NCBI GenBank assembly: GCA_003008705.1 | Contig: PDUO01000054.1 | Coordinates: 271,520-335,519, forward strand | Reading direction: 5' to 3' | Length of the DNA stretch: 64,000 nucleotides | Source of the DNA: Pezicula radicicola | Taxonomy: Eukaryota; Ascomycota; Leotiomycetes; Helotiales; Dermateaceae | Notes under the pieces: generated by a model | Databases searched by the model: none | What the model saw: only the letters and a program-made list of their open reading frames with translations | Told to the model about the DNA's origin: nothing | Made by a program: the position numbers and the translations under genes | Part shown: positions 11,458 through 21,814 of the stretch, piece by piece | Numbering within the stretch: position 1 is the first letter of the stretch | How the letters are laid out: the number at the start of each line of letters is the position of its first letter

Positions 11458-12406
11458 ATTGAACTAGGCGTAGATGGACTACTCGGCCGGGTTGTATGTG
11501 ATACGGTTAAGCTAGCTCGGCTATGATTTTGAGCGAAGGTGTCCTAACACATACAATATACTCGAGTATATAGCTAAAGTGTTCCCGAAGATTTTGAGGC
11601 GATAGGAGATTTTTAGAAGTTTTGTTGTTGTGATGAGGTCGGGTTGTCGTCCATCCAGATCACTGTATTAATCCGCCAAGGGATCGATCAATCTAAGCCT
11701 TATTAAGTTTAGCTCCCACTGGTTCCAAGAGCCCCCCTGGAGCACCTGAGTGGAGACTCAATGGCGTAAAAAAAGTTGCCGATTTTGGTAAACGAGATGT
11801 CAAATAGCAGAGTTTGTAAGCAGCAGCTTTTGATTAGCAACTTTCAAAATCGGTAGTTTCTTAATTCCAACTCGGCGGGTTCTTAGCAATACTATAGGAT
11901 TACAAAAAAAACACCCCCCTTTTTGACAAAATATCGAACCATAAGTTTGCAAGTTTGCAGCTCATCAAAATCGCCCATTTCCTAATGCGCTGTAGAGGGA
12001 GCTAGTCTTCAGTACTGACAGCATAAATCGTAATCTATACCCTTATAAAACATAGAATGAATCCTTCGAATGACAAGATCCAAGAACAGAGCTGTGAAAT
12101 TGGGTTTGCTATAAGGTCCTAGTCGCACCAGTCACAATACCGATTAATAGTCAATTCAAATAGCGAGATGCCATTGCTAGAATTATCATCTTGGCGACAT
12201 GGACCTGGAAAAGTTATCGGGTAAGCATATGCTAATGATCATGGTGGTATATTGAACAACATGAAGCTAATTTCCTTAGACGCAAAAGCCACCTAGGACA
12301 ACGACAGAGGTATTTTTAAAACCTGAAGCGTTTGGACTGGATATGTATAATATAACTTTTAAATACTAATGGCCCCTGAAAATTCTTCCGGTTCGAGGAA
12401 CAGATT
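11458..12406. repeat. Intergenic with an imperfect inverted repeat
   Basis: No gene is visible. Between about 11770 and 11865 there is an imperfect inverted repeat: GTTGCCGATTTTGG on the left faces CAAAATCGGTAG on the right, about 70 bases apart. It could be a short MITE or a chance hairpin; no clear target duplication was found. The rest is ordinary intergenic sequence between two convergent-oriented regulator loci. Confidence 0.35.
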
Positions 12407-14787
12407 TCAATACCCATTATCCATTCCGTCGTCTTCTCTCGTCCATATCCCACCGTTATGTTCGTCGTCCCCGGCACCTTTCATCAGACTCCCAAAGAAA
12501 GCCATGTCAACGCCCTGGAACGCCCAGTCATCCACGCCGGCACTTAGTAGAGGGTACTCGTACTGATGTAGGAGAGAATGAGAGTTGGCGTCTGGGAATT
12601 GCGGCGCCAACTGCGTATCCAGACCGTTGATACCATCGACGGAGTCGTAACCCGCCTCGGCCATAGACCCAGGAAGATAATTTCCACCGAGGCGATCAAA
12701 ACCGAAAGAACGCACTGCAGCTTCCGAGCTCCCTGTACTAGACATACTAATCACCCGAGCCTGAGTTTGTCCATTGCTTGCAGGAGGTTGTGGGTTGGCC
12801 ATTTCCATGGAAATAACGCTCTGACGGGCAATCCTGACAATCCCAAAGTAAGGGATTTGTACGCGTACAATACCGTTCTTGTCTTCGTCTGGCTGCACCG
12901 ACTCACTCTCTACTGTCTGTACGCTGACACTCTCCATGCTGAGGCCATCCGCTGTTTCGGCTTCGATAGCCAGCAACCTACGTAACAAGTCTGCACTTTG
13001 TGCACTCAGAGTATCTCCGTTCAAACAACAGATTTCTTCCATGTTCTCCTGTGCCTGCTCTATCATGGCACGGTCACTGAGGTATTGGTGGGCCAAGAGG
13101 TTGCCAGTTTGTGAAAAGCGGTGACTGTCTAGGTGCGCTAAAATCAGCGTAATGGCGGCCATGAGGGCGAAGAAGTCTACGGTCCGACAGCAAAAAGCAT
13201 TCCGGTTGAAGCCACGGAACATGATAAAGCGCGAAAGTACTTCCCTCGAGGAATTCACGCAGGTCATCCTAGAGTACTCGTACTTCCGTTCAGCTGAAGA
13301 ACGAAGCATGTAGGGCAGATGGAGCAGATTGAGCAAGTTGTAATGGAACAACTGGTTGAACAGCCGTCCCATGTCCCAAAACAGAGCCTGCGGGTCGTCC
13401 GCAACGCTGGTTAGGTTTGGCATGAGCCACCATTTGCTGGGCAGACATCTGGCCGCTTTCTGTAGCTCCATGTCGAGGTCTTGCGTTAGGGTAAAGTCGT
13501 GAGAGCTCGGGTTGGACTCGTTGCGCTCCAAGATGCGAGAAGCGAGGGCACAGTTCATCCGCTCGAGACGACCCATGGGGGTGTCATTTCTAAGCATCGC
13601 GTCGGCAGCTATGCTTTGATCGAGGGAGCCTTGCGTAAGGCCCAGTATGAGACACAAATGGCGGTCATGGAAGACAATTCGAAACCACATTAACTGCGGA
13701 TAAGCTCTCGTTTTAGGGTCGAGGACCTTGTATTGTGCCCGGGTGCCAGTTCGGTGGAGGTTCATCAATTGCGCAATAACCATAGCCCTCCGAATTGCTA
13801 TCCAGCTTCGTCGTAGACTTCCACTGTTGGCATGGTAAAGGCTTTCAATCATGACACACTCTAGGCCTTCGATGCTGCCAAGAAGTTCATCGTTTGTTGT
13901 TACAAGGCCGATGGCAATTCCTACCAATCGTTTCATCATTGCACGTGGTGATTCCGGCAGGCCGTTTATCTCCTGAAGCAAATCAGGGCGGAGATGCTGC
14001 AAACAAGTAGCGACGCAAAGCATGTACCTTGCTATGAGTACTGGGTGTGAATCCGGTCCAGGTATCTCGAGCAAGCTCTCTGGCAGCTTGAGGCCGTTCT
14101 GCTCGAGAACAGTATATGGGGTGCTTAACATCTCATAGGAAAGGGTGGATCTGTTACCGCGGGCATTGCATATCTTCTCGATGTCTTCTCGCGAGGGCAA
14201 GGACTCATGTAGACTTTGAGATAACTCCTTATATTTTCTCTCATTTTCGACTGGGCCATGTTCCTGATGAAGTAAGTAACAATTTCATCGTATATCGAGC
14301 TTCAGCCCCTGGGAATTGAGTATATACGTACATCCGAGTGCTTATAAAGAGAGAAGAACCGTGAAGAATCTGAGTCTAATGATGCAGGAGTGGGAATTCC
14401 ATGGTTGTTGGGTGTAGGGTTTCCACTATAATCGCTAGTGGTAGGTGTTTCTCCACCGACAGGTGTTCCATCATTGCTCACTTTCTTGATCAATTGCTCA
14501 ACCAAGGCCTCAACTCTCGCAACACGGTCTTGGCTTTCCATCTGGCGTCCTCTTTTCCTCTCCAGAGGCGCTGAGTTCCCTTCCCCTTGGACAAACTCGA
14601 ACTCCTGGCTGATGCATTTGGTACCACGTCGCTGGCAGCCGATGCAGATGGCTTCAGTATCAGTTGGAGAGCCTACGAACATGCATTTCATCTTGCGCCT
14701 TTTGCACTCCCAGCAACTCGTTGTTCCCTTGCGGATCTTCCTCCGCTTCGCCTCCGATTCGGCATTGTTCTCGTGGTCCTCGTTCAT
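12407..14787 (-). CDS. Zn2Cys6 transcription factor with fungal_trans domain
   Basis: Two exons, 14787-14332 and 14263-12407, encode 770 residues. The splice (GTACGT to CATCAG) joins SLYKHSD to EHGPVENERKYKELSQSLHE, which reads naturally. The Zn2Cys6 cluster CWECKRRKMKC-x12-CIGC-x6-C is near residues 25-56, after a basic stretch KRRKIRKGT. A coiled heptad-like segment (VARVEALVEQLIKKV) follows near residue 85. Residues 170-560 match the middle homology (fungal_trans) region typical of these activators. An alternative in-frame Met at 14844 would add 19 residues; I chose 14787 because the text just after it resembles the usual N-terminus. It is transcribed away from the MFS exporter at 16269, and could regulate it. 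Confidence 0.9.
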
Positions 14788-15282
14788 GCTCAGAATATCT
14801 ATTAGCTGCGGAGGCCGTAAAACGTTATTTTCACATGGGAACAATGGGCTTGACGTGGAGATTAATAATTAAACACTCGACCGGCGGAAGGAATGCTGGC
14901 CCTTTTTGTGGACCGCATGCTGCAGCTTCTGATTAATAAGCCACGCATCGTTCGACCGGGAAATGCAGCGGAAGAAAACATCAGATCCATCCGGAGGAAT
15001 GACCCTCCGCCCGCTCCTTTGTTCCAACAAATCAAATTCACTAGGATTGATGCCCCTTGCCTGAATTACTAATCTCAAAATTCACGGTTGTCTTGGTATT
15101 TTATCAATGCAGGTAGTACTTAGTAAAATTCTTGAAACTTGCTCATCTATGGTTGCGAACCAATGCCGAGTGAGGTTTTGATAATTATTCGTGAACGCTG
15201 GATTGTTCCTGATTTTCTTCTCCCAGGGATGTTGGGGAGCCTTTGACATTCTTCTTTTGGGGGCAATCACAGCATTATCGGG
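14788..15282. other. Intergenic, promoter side of the Zn2Cys6 gene
   Basis: Nothing coding is supported. The sequence would contain the promoter of the leftward regulator. It leads into the cluster of GC-rich hairpins at 15283-15373. Confidence 0.4.
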
Positions 15283-15373
15283 ATGTACCCCGAACTATTC
15301 GGGGCCAAGTACAGTATTTTCGGGGCATATCTCCAACTATTGAACTACAAACAGTTGGGGGCAATATGCCCCG
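15283..15373. repeat. Cluster of short hairpins
   Basis: Two nested inverted repeats are readable: CCCCGAAC-TATTCGGGG at about 15287-15303, and CGGGGCATAT at 15321-15330 facing ATATGCCCCG at 15364-15373, with CCAAC and GTTGG inside. The arms would form a stem in RNA or single-stranded DNA. The position, just before a deleted gene relic, makes a transposon footprint or a degenerate MITE possible. Confidence 0.55.
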
Positions 15374-15434
15374 ACAATTAATTATCTTGCATTCCATCAC
15401 AGCATCCCAAAAGCTATTTCCCACCAATTCCAAT

Positions 15435-15568
15435 ATGGCCATAATCCATATCGTGATGATTGAGTTTAAAGAGGAGGTAACGGCTGAAGAGGTGAAAGAC
15501 GTAAGTCTTCTTCCTAATATATGGTGAAGAAGGCGCAGGTGGTGGATTTTATTCCTGGCGTCGTCTGA
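15435..15568 (+). pseudogene. Stress-response A/B barrel (Dabb) gene relic, internally deleted
   Basis: The ATG at 15435 opens MAIIHIVMIEFKEEVTAEEV, a very good match to the N-terminus of Dabb-domain proteins, ending KD at 15500. Then at 15521-15568 the sequence MVKKAQVVDFIPGVV-stop matches the C-terminus of the same proteins. Between them only 20 bases remain where roughly 70 codons are expected, and the two parts are in different frames. The core of the gene has therefore been removed, and no intron of legal size could bridge it. Dabb proteins are about 100-residue dimeric barrels, some of which serve as cyclases in polyketide or cannabinoid pathways. This copy cannot make one. Confidence 0.75.
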
Positions 15569-16268
15569 TGGTTACCCTAGATTTTCTCGACTGGTCAGTT
15601 GAGAGAAAAGCAATCATGAGTGTCTATCAAGACAACCATAATACCGGTACTTGCTTTAGTACATTATTAGAATCTCTTGAATACAGCCAAGGCTTATTTC
15701 TCTCTTCTTCGAAAGCGCTAAAAGGGCACATACTTAAAATCTAAAGTAGAGTTTAACTATTATAAAAAAGGTGTAGAAAGAGGTTGTTACATCTGAAATC
15801 TGGCCTGTTGACGAGTCTAAAAACCTTTTGGGGGGTGAGGAGGCGGATAAAACGTTGTGCTGCATTTGCTTGGCGATTGATTGAGAAGTCAGTATGCAGC
15901 ATTGCAGACAGTTTACTGACGCTGAATTTATATTACCAACAACTGAACTCAGCGAACCAGGCACTTTTTCACCTCCATGGGTAAATTTCTGGAGAGTCCG
16001 CCGTACGGGTCTTTGAAAACGGTCAAAACATTACTTCAGCGTTGTGGGGTCCAGTGAGTGACTTGCCCATTCCTCCGTACGGATGAACATATACGGAGGA
16101 ACAAGATCTGCAGAAAAATCAGTTCAAACTCGGCGGACGAAAAAATAATTTGGTAAGCTTTCTAATCAGCTGCAATCGCATACGCGTGTCGAACTATTTA
16201 CTTCAGCTTATCCTGTCGTGAAGTTTTCCCCATCCAGCTCATCCACCTACAACATCCTGTTTGTGAAA
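15569..16268. other. Intergenic upstream of the MFS gene
   Basis: No gene. Around 16001-16100 the motif CCGTACGG occurs twice, with related TACGGAGG copies and a distant GTCCGCCG/CGGCGGAC pair (about 15998 and 16130). These CGG-containing palindromes are of the general kind bound by Zn2Cys6 factors, which are encoded nearby; that link is inference only. Confidence 0.4.
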
Positions 16269-18208
16269 ATGAGTACTCCACCACTCGACAACGAAAAGGA
16301 GCCGCAGAACGCGCAAATGAGCGGGCGATCGTCAGCAACCCACGCTACTTCTGCGTTTACTTTAGAGAGTGAGAAGGAGACGACAGACAATGCTAGAAGT
16401 ACCCAGCAAGCTGCGAACCCGCCAAACACGGTAGCTGTTGAAGGAGCAGATCCGGATGATGGTGACTATCCTAAGGGTTTTCCGCTGTTCTTAATTGTCG
16501 TGGCTCTTGGTATGAGCGTCTTTTTGGTTGCCCTTGACATGGTATGTCTCACAATCCCTCAATGAGGAGCTCCTTTAAAGTATCATCTAACATTGGATAG
16601 ACAATCGTAGCGACGGCTATCCCAAAGATCACGGACGAATTCCATAGCCTCGATGATGTCTCCTGGTACGGTTCGGCTTTCTTGATGACTACTGGCGGCT
16701 TCCAATCGACATGGGGAAAGGTGTATAAGTACTTCCCGTTGAAAATCTCTTACCTCGTTTCTATCTTCATTTTCGAGGTTGGAAGCTTGATTTGCGGTGT
16801 GGCTCCAAATTCCGTGGCACTCATCGTCGGCCGTGCAATTGCTGGAGTCGGTGCGGCTGGCATTGGCGGCGGAGCCTTCACTATCATTGCATTCGTTGCT
16901 ACTCCAAAGAAGCGGCCGGTCTTCACTGGTATCATTGGCATGGCTTATGGGATAGCGTCGGTCATTGGCCCCCTTGTTGGTGGTGCATTCGCTGATAAAG
17001 TAACATGGAGATGGTGTGAGTACCCTGTTGTTCACTACTACTCTCTTCATTTAAGCTGTTCTTCACCAAACGTTGAATGTTTACTGACTATCACATCCAG
17101 GCTTTTACATCAACTTGCCCATTGGCGGTCTCGCAGCCGCATCCATTATTCTCTTCTTCCACACGCCTAAGCAAGCTTCCATAGCCAAGGCTACGATAAA
17201 GGAGAAGCTCTTGCAGATGGACCCTGTCGGTACGACCCTTCTCTTGTGTGCCATTATTTCGTACATCCTGGCGCTTCAGTTTGGTGGACAGACCAAGGCA
17301 TGGAACTCGAGTACTGTGATCGGCCTGCTTGTCGGCTTCCCTCTCATGCTCATCGCCTTCATTATGTGGGAGTACTTCCAGGGTGAACGGGCCGCCCTTC
17401 CACCGCGCTTGATGAGTAACCGCCTCATCTTGGTGAACTGCTCCTACACTTTTTTATTCGTGGGCTCTTACTTTGTCGTCGTCTATTACCTTCCCATCTA
17501 CTTCCAGAGTATTGAAAACGTCAGTCCTACTTTTTCCGGCGTACGAAATCTACCTTTGATTATCTCCGTGTCGATCGCCCTCATCGTCTCTGGTGGCAGC
17601 ATCACGAAAACTGGCCATACTGCTCCTCTCATGGTTATCGGCGCAGTTTTTGCAACTATCGCTGCTGGACTATTGTATACTCTGAACATTGGAACCAGCA
17701 CAGGCAAGTGGATTGGATACCAGATAATCGGCGGAGTTGGATGGGGATTGGCCTACCAGGTTCCCATCAATGCGGCGCAGGGCACGGTAGATCCCAGTGA
17801 TATTGCATCCGTGACGGCTATTATTATTTGTGAGTAGTTGCCAAATTCTTGATTATTCCAGAAACCAACTAACACATCTCAGTCTTCCAAACTGTCGGGG
17901 GTGCGGTTTTCGTGGCAGCAGCGCAAGGTGCCTTCGTCAACCGGCTCCTCTTCAAGCTTGCCACAACCGCACCGGGCGTCGACTCAGCTTTAGTTCTTGC
18001 AACTGGTGCGAGCGAGCTACAAAAAGTCTTTTCGGCCGAGCAACTGCCCGGTATTCTGGTCGCCTACATGGCAGGTCTCAAGGTCGCTTTCGCCATCTCT
18101 ATCACCGCGGTTGGCCTGGCCTTCTTTCTCACTCCCTTCAACAGCTGGAAGAAAATCAACTCCCATGCAGATGCCCCTGTAGATGCTCCCGCCGGTGCAG
18201 CGGTGTAG
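16269..18208 (+). CDS. MFS drug/toxin exporter, DHA14 type
   Basis: Four exons, 16269-16541, 16601-17015, 17101-17829 and 17883-18208, give 580 residues with all phases matching. After a polar N-terminal tail of about 75 residues there are regularly spaced membrane segments, consistent with the 14-span proton antiporter subfamily. Visible family text includes [20 protein letters not shown], then [34 protein letters not shown] (motif C-like region) and [20 protein letters not shown]. Members sit in the plasma membrane and pump out toxins, fungicides or own metabolites. No lesion is seen. The broken Dabb relic and the regulator upstream suggest the remnant of a metabolite locus, though no synthase is present. 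Confidence 0.93.
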
Positions 18209-18487
18209 GCGTCTTGCAAGTCAGTACCCTTTTCTTGTGTCGCGTATTTAGATTTGGTTTGGAGATTCACCAGGTTTGTGTCTAGAGGTGGCTTAGTTGC
18301 CTTAGGCTTCACGTCCTTTCCGCACTTGTCTCGTCCAATAGAGTCTTCTTTCCCAGTATCCAATATGTCTTGGGTAAAATTAGAGTAACTCCGTAGATCA
18401 TATTAAAACCATAGATCCGATGTCTGAATAAATACACTAATCAAAAAAGCATGGAAGTTTCGATGATTTATCTATCTGTATGATCGA

Positions 18488-18903
18488 CTCCTTGCCAGTG
18501 TTGCTAATAATATAGCAATATATCGTTTTGCTAGCAATATAGGCAAAAATATATCACGATTCCTATATTGTGACAAGATGATATGATATAAGAGTGCCCA
18601 TATCGCAGCATATTATCATATTGCGATATTGTTTAGCCTAAAATGGGCTCCAATATAGGCTCCCATATGGGCTTCGAAATAAGCTCCTATATAGGCTCTT
18701 ATATAGGCCCAAAATTATAGGGGATGAGATAGTTAATTAATATAGAATTGGGATTACTTAGTATCATGTGACGATATTATTTATATTGCAATATGGAAAT
18801 ATTATTGCTAGCAATGTGATATAGAAGTTCCTATATCGCAAATGAAATGATATACAAGTGGGCTATATCGTTTGTTTATATTGTTAGCAACACTGCTCTT
18901 TGC
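18488..18903. mobile_element. hAT-like MITE with 8 bp target duplication
   Basis: A 400 bp element (18496-18895) begins CAGTGTTGCTAA and ends TTAGCAACACTG. It is flanked by CTCCTTGC (18488-18495) and CTCTTTGC (18896-18903), an 8 bp duplication with one C/T difference. The 8 bp size and CAGTGTTGC end fit the hAT superfamily. The inside is AT-rich and has a short tandem array at about 18645-18711, a degenerate 16-17 bp unit around GGCTCCTATATA. It lacks a transposase. It lies 15 bp beyond the 3' end of the SDR relic. Confidence 0.85.
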
Positions 18904-18910
18904 TGCTCAT

Positions 18911-19360
18911 CTACATGAAGTTGATACCTCCACTGACTGAGATGAATTGAGCCGTGATCCAACGGCTCTTCTCAGAAACGAGCAGAAGAACGGAACCAAC
19001 AATATCATCAATCGTGGCCATACGCTCTGCCGCACGAGTAATATTAACGAACGGACTAATGAATAAATCCTTATGGATTGACGGATCCGTCACATTTGCA
19101 ACACCGTCGCCAATTATGTCAGTATCGACAGGACCAGGTCCAATACTATTGATGGTGATGCCACGGCTGTGTCCAAGCTGTAATCCAGTCAGTACCACCC
19201 AAATAGAATGCTATTTCAAAGACTTACCTCCCAAGCCCACGACGCAGTGAGGGAATCTGTTGCTGCCTTTGTCGCGCCGTACACACCCATGCATCAAGGA
19301 AGCTGATGACTTTGGGAATGCTGGATTTTTGGGAGAAGGCTTTTATCTGGTGATGATTAA
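18911..19360 (-). pseudogene. Short-chain dehydrogenase relic, 5' truncated
   Basis: The C-terminal half of a classical SDR is readable on the minus strand: VYGATKAATDSLTASWAWE with the YxxxK pair, a 49 bp intron (19227 down to 19178), then LGHSRGITINSIGPGPVDTD and the ending FISVSGGINFM at 18911. Upstream, KVISFLDA is in another frame from MGVYGATK, so one base has been lost or gained near 19290. The nucleotide-binding half with TGxxxGxG is absent; the sequence runs into an AT-rich tract instead. It cannot produce an active enzyme. A hAT-like element adjoins its 3' end. Confidence 0.75.
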
Positions 19361-20086
19361 ATGTGATATAATGTCGACTTCGGCCGCATAGATTTATATT
19401 TAGATTAGTAGATAGCATTGGCCGCTTGTAGAACTATCTTTTCAGTGCATATAGTAGGTGGGGAATTGGCGTTGCAATTGTTCTTATTTAATAGATAAAA
19501 AACAAAAAATAGAGGTTAGTTTATTAGGATTTAGTGCTTACTAAGCAACACCTTTAAATATCTGTCTGTTCTTATTATTTAACTATATTTAGGGTTAGGG
19601 TAATGCTAGGTATCCTACTATTATAAGAAGTTAACAAGACACTACGCAAACACCAGTTTAATAGAGAGAGAGAGAGAGAGTAGTGTTTTTAAAGGTTTAT
19701 GATCTAGTTAAATATAAAAAGCCTTGAACCTAAAATAAAGATATTTCTTAGTATATTTATTCTTATAGTTCTTAGTTTAAGCTATAATATTTAATTTCTT
19801 AAATATAAGCGCTTTAAAAAGCTTGCTTATAACTATTATATAAACCCTAGGGTTATAAGTAGAATCCATAAATGTTAATGCTTAATACTTTGGGCATCAT
19901 ATTAGATCACGTGCTGCACTGTTTGATTACGTGTCCTCGCGTCGCCCACACGACAGCAGCTTGATTCCTCTCCCTTGTTTATTTACATCTCGCTCTCAAG
20001 AGGTTCGAATTGATTCTGCAGCTGCTACCTATACCAAACATAAAACAATCCCAACGTAGTACTGTAAAAGGAAAACAGAGACGAAG
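19361..20086. repeat. AT-rich intergenic tract with an (AG)9 microsatellite
   Basis: From about 19440 to 19880 the sequence is AT-rich with many TTAGT and TATTA words and no frames. A perfect AG dinucleotide run is at 19663-19680. From about 19905 the composition becomes mixed, with ATCACGTG and CGTGTCCTCG just before the phosphohexomutase gene, which is likely its promoter and leader. Confidence 0.55.
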
Positions 20087-21814
20087 ATGCCCGCCGCTAC
20101 CGCTGCTGCTGCCACAGATGCCCTTCGCTTTCACCTTGGCTACGAACCGCAGCCTCTCAAATTTGGCACAAGCGGTCGCCGTGGCCAAGTCATCCATTTA
20201 ACTCAGCTGGAAATCTACACTAATGTCGTCGCTGAAATTCATTACCTCCAATCACTCCCGCAGTCCGAAGGTGGCATCAAGGCGGGCGATGACTTTTATT
20301 TTGCGCACGACCTCCGCCCCAGCTCCACCGAACTGGTTGAAAATGGCCGCGGTGGCCTCTGTCAAGCAGTCGTGCAGGCCTTAAAGAATACAGGCATGCG
20401 GCCCATCAACCTAGGCGCCATCCCCACGCCGGCTCTGACCTACTGGGCCCTCAAGCACGACAAGGGTAGCATCATGGTCACGGGCAGCCACATCCCCTTC
20501 GACCGCAATGGCTACAAACTCAACACCTCCAAAGGGGAACTCATGAAGAAGGACGAACAGCCCATTAACGACAAAGTTGCACTTATTCGCGAAGAGCTTC
20601 TCTCTCAGCCCTACGCCGAATCTCTCTTCGACGAGCAAGGCGTCTTCCGCGACGCGCAATCCAATTCTGGCCTTCTGCCCGCGACAGACGAGGGCAGAAT
20701 AGCCTACATCCAGCGCTACCTGGATTTCTTCAAGGGCGAAAGGCTCCAGGGGGTGAAGCTCCTTGCATACCAGCACTCGGCCGTTGGCCGTGATCTCCTG
20801 GTCGAGATATTCGAAGCGCTTGGCGCCGAGGTCACCCCTGCAGGCCGCAGCGATACTTTTGTTCCCATTGATACCGAAGCCATTGACCAAGCCCAGCTCG
20901 ACACACTGCAAAATCTTTGGCGTAAAACCGGCAAGACAATCGACGCCATAATCTCTACCGACGGCGACAGCGATCGTCCGCTGATCCTTGCTCCCGAAGG
21001 CGACAAGCTTCGCTTTTTCAGCGGCGACCTTTTGGGCATGATTGTTGCCGAGTTCCTAGGTATCGATGCCGCCGTCGTCCCGATCAGTACCAATGATGCT
21101 ATAGATCGCGGACCTCTAGCCTCTGTCACCGAACCGAAGACAAAAATCGGCAGCCCCTACGTGATTGCTGGTATGCAGCGCGCCGTCTCCAGAGGGCGTC
21201 GTCGCGTCTGTGGGTGGGAAGCCAATGGCGGCTTTCTCACGAGCTGTGATATTGAACGCAACGGCAACGTGCTAACCGGACTTCCTACGCGTGACGCGTT
21301 CCTTCCTCTACTTTGTGCTCTGTTCGCAGCGTACAACCGCAAGATCACACTACCAGAACTCTTCACTACGTTGCCCAACCGTTTCAGCCGTGCTGCATTG
21401 CTTCGGAATTTCCCTCGTGCAACAAGCATGAAAATCATAGAGCGATTCTCACCCCCTGAGGCCATCATGCAGGATGTCTCCTATCATCCTGACCACATCA
21501 TTGTTCGCGATGCTGATCTCGCTACACTCGAACTCAAGGAGCCTCACGCCAAACAACTTGACAAGATTCGCCAAGAAATCCAAAACGTATTTTCCGCAGA
21601 ATTCGGTTTTGGCACGGTCGCTCAGATTCTCTACACTGACGGAGTCCGCATCATCTTTTCCAATGGAGATGTTGCTCACGTCCGCCCGTCTGGTAACGCT
21701 GATGAACTCCGCATCTACTCTGTCGCCGACACGCAGGAGCGCGCCGACTCGATCGCTAGCCAGGGAGTCGCGGAACCGGATGGTCTCCTACGGCGCTTAG
21801 AACGTATGGTTTAA
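20087..21814 (+). CDS. Alpha-D-phosphohexomutase (phosphomannomutase/phosphoglucomutase-like), intronless
   Basis: A 575-residue frame without introns. The four family landmarks are present: FGTSGRRG near residue 26; the phosphoserine loop TGSHIPFDRNG with the catalytic Ser at 134; the metal loop DGDSDR at 292-297; and the sugar loop GWEANGGF at 376-383, with the phosphate-binding RPSGNADE at 533-540. The enzyme interconverts 1- and 6-phosphohexoses via a bisphosphate and is cytosolic. The TGSHIP form of the active loop and the overall text look more like bacterial phosphomannomutases than the usual fungal PGM or the unrelated fungal PMM of the HAD fold. It is GC-rich in third positions, unlike the AT-rich flanks. 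The start MPAATAAAATD follows a Kozak-like AAGATGC. No lesion is seen. Confidence 0.9.
   Translation: MPAATAAAATDALRFHLGYEPQPLKFGTSGRRGQVIHLTQLEIYTNVVAEIHYLQSLPQSEGGIKAGDDFYFAHDLRPSSTELVENGRGGLCQAVVQALKNTGMRPINLGAIPTPALTYWALKHDKGSIMVTGSHIPFDRNGYKLNTSKGELMKKDEQPINDKVALIREELLSQPYAESLFDEQGVFRDAQSNSGLLPATDEGRIAYIQRYLDFFKGERLQGVKLLAYQHSAVGRDLLVEIFEALGAEVTPAGRSDTFVPIDTEAIDQAQLDTLQNLWRKTGKTIDAIISTDGDSDRPLILAPEGDKLRFFSGDLLGMIVAEFLGIDAAVVPISTNDAIDRGPLASVTEPKTKIGSPYVIAGMQRAVSRGRRRVCGWEANGGFLTSCDIERNGNVLTGLPTRDAFLPLLCALFAAYNRKITLPELFTTLPNRFSRAALLRNFPRATSMKIIERFSPPEAIMQDVSYHPDHIIVRDADLATLELKEPHAKQLDKIRQEIQNVFSAEFGFGTVAQILYTDGVRIIFSNGDVAHVRPSGNADELRIYSVADTQERADSIASQGVAEPDGLLRRLERMV

Noticed and set aside
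20411..20911. Minus-strand frame inside the phosphohexomutase
   Set aside because: Shadow of the real GC-rich gene on the plus strand.
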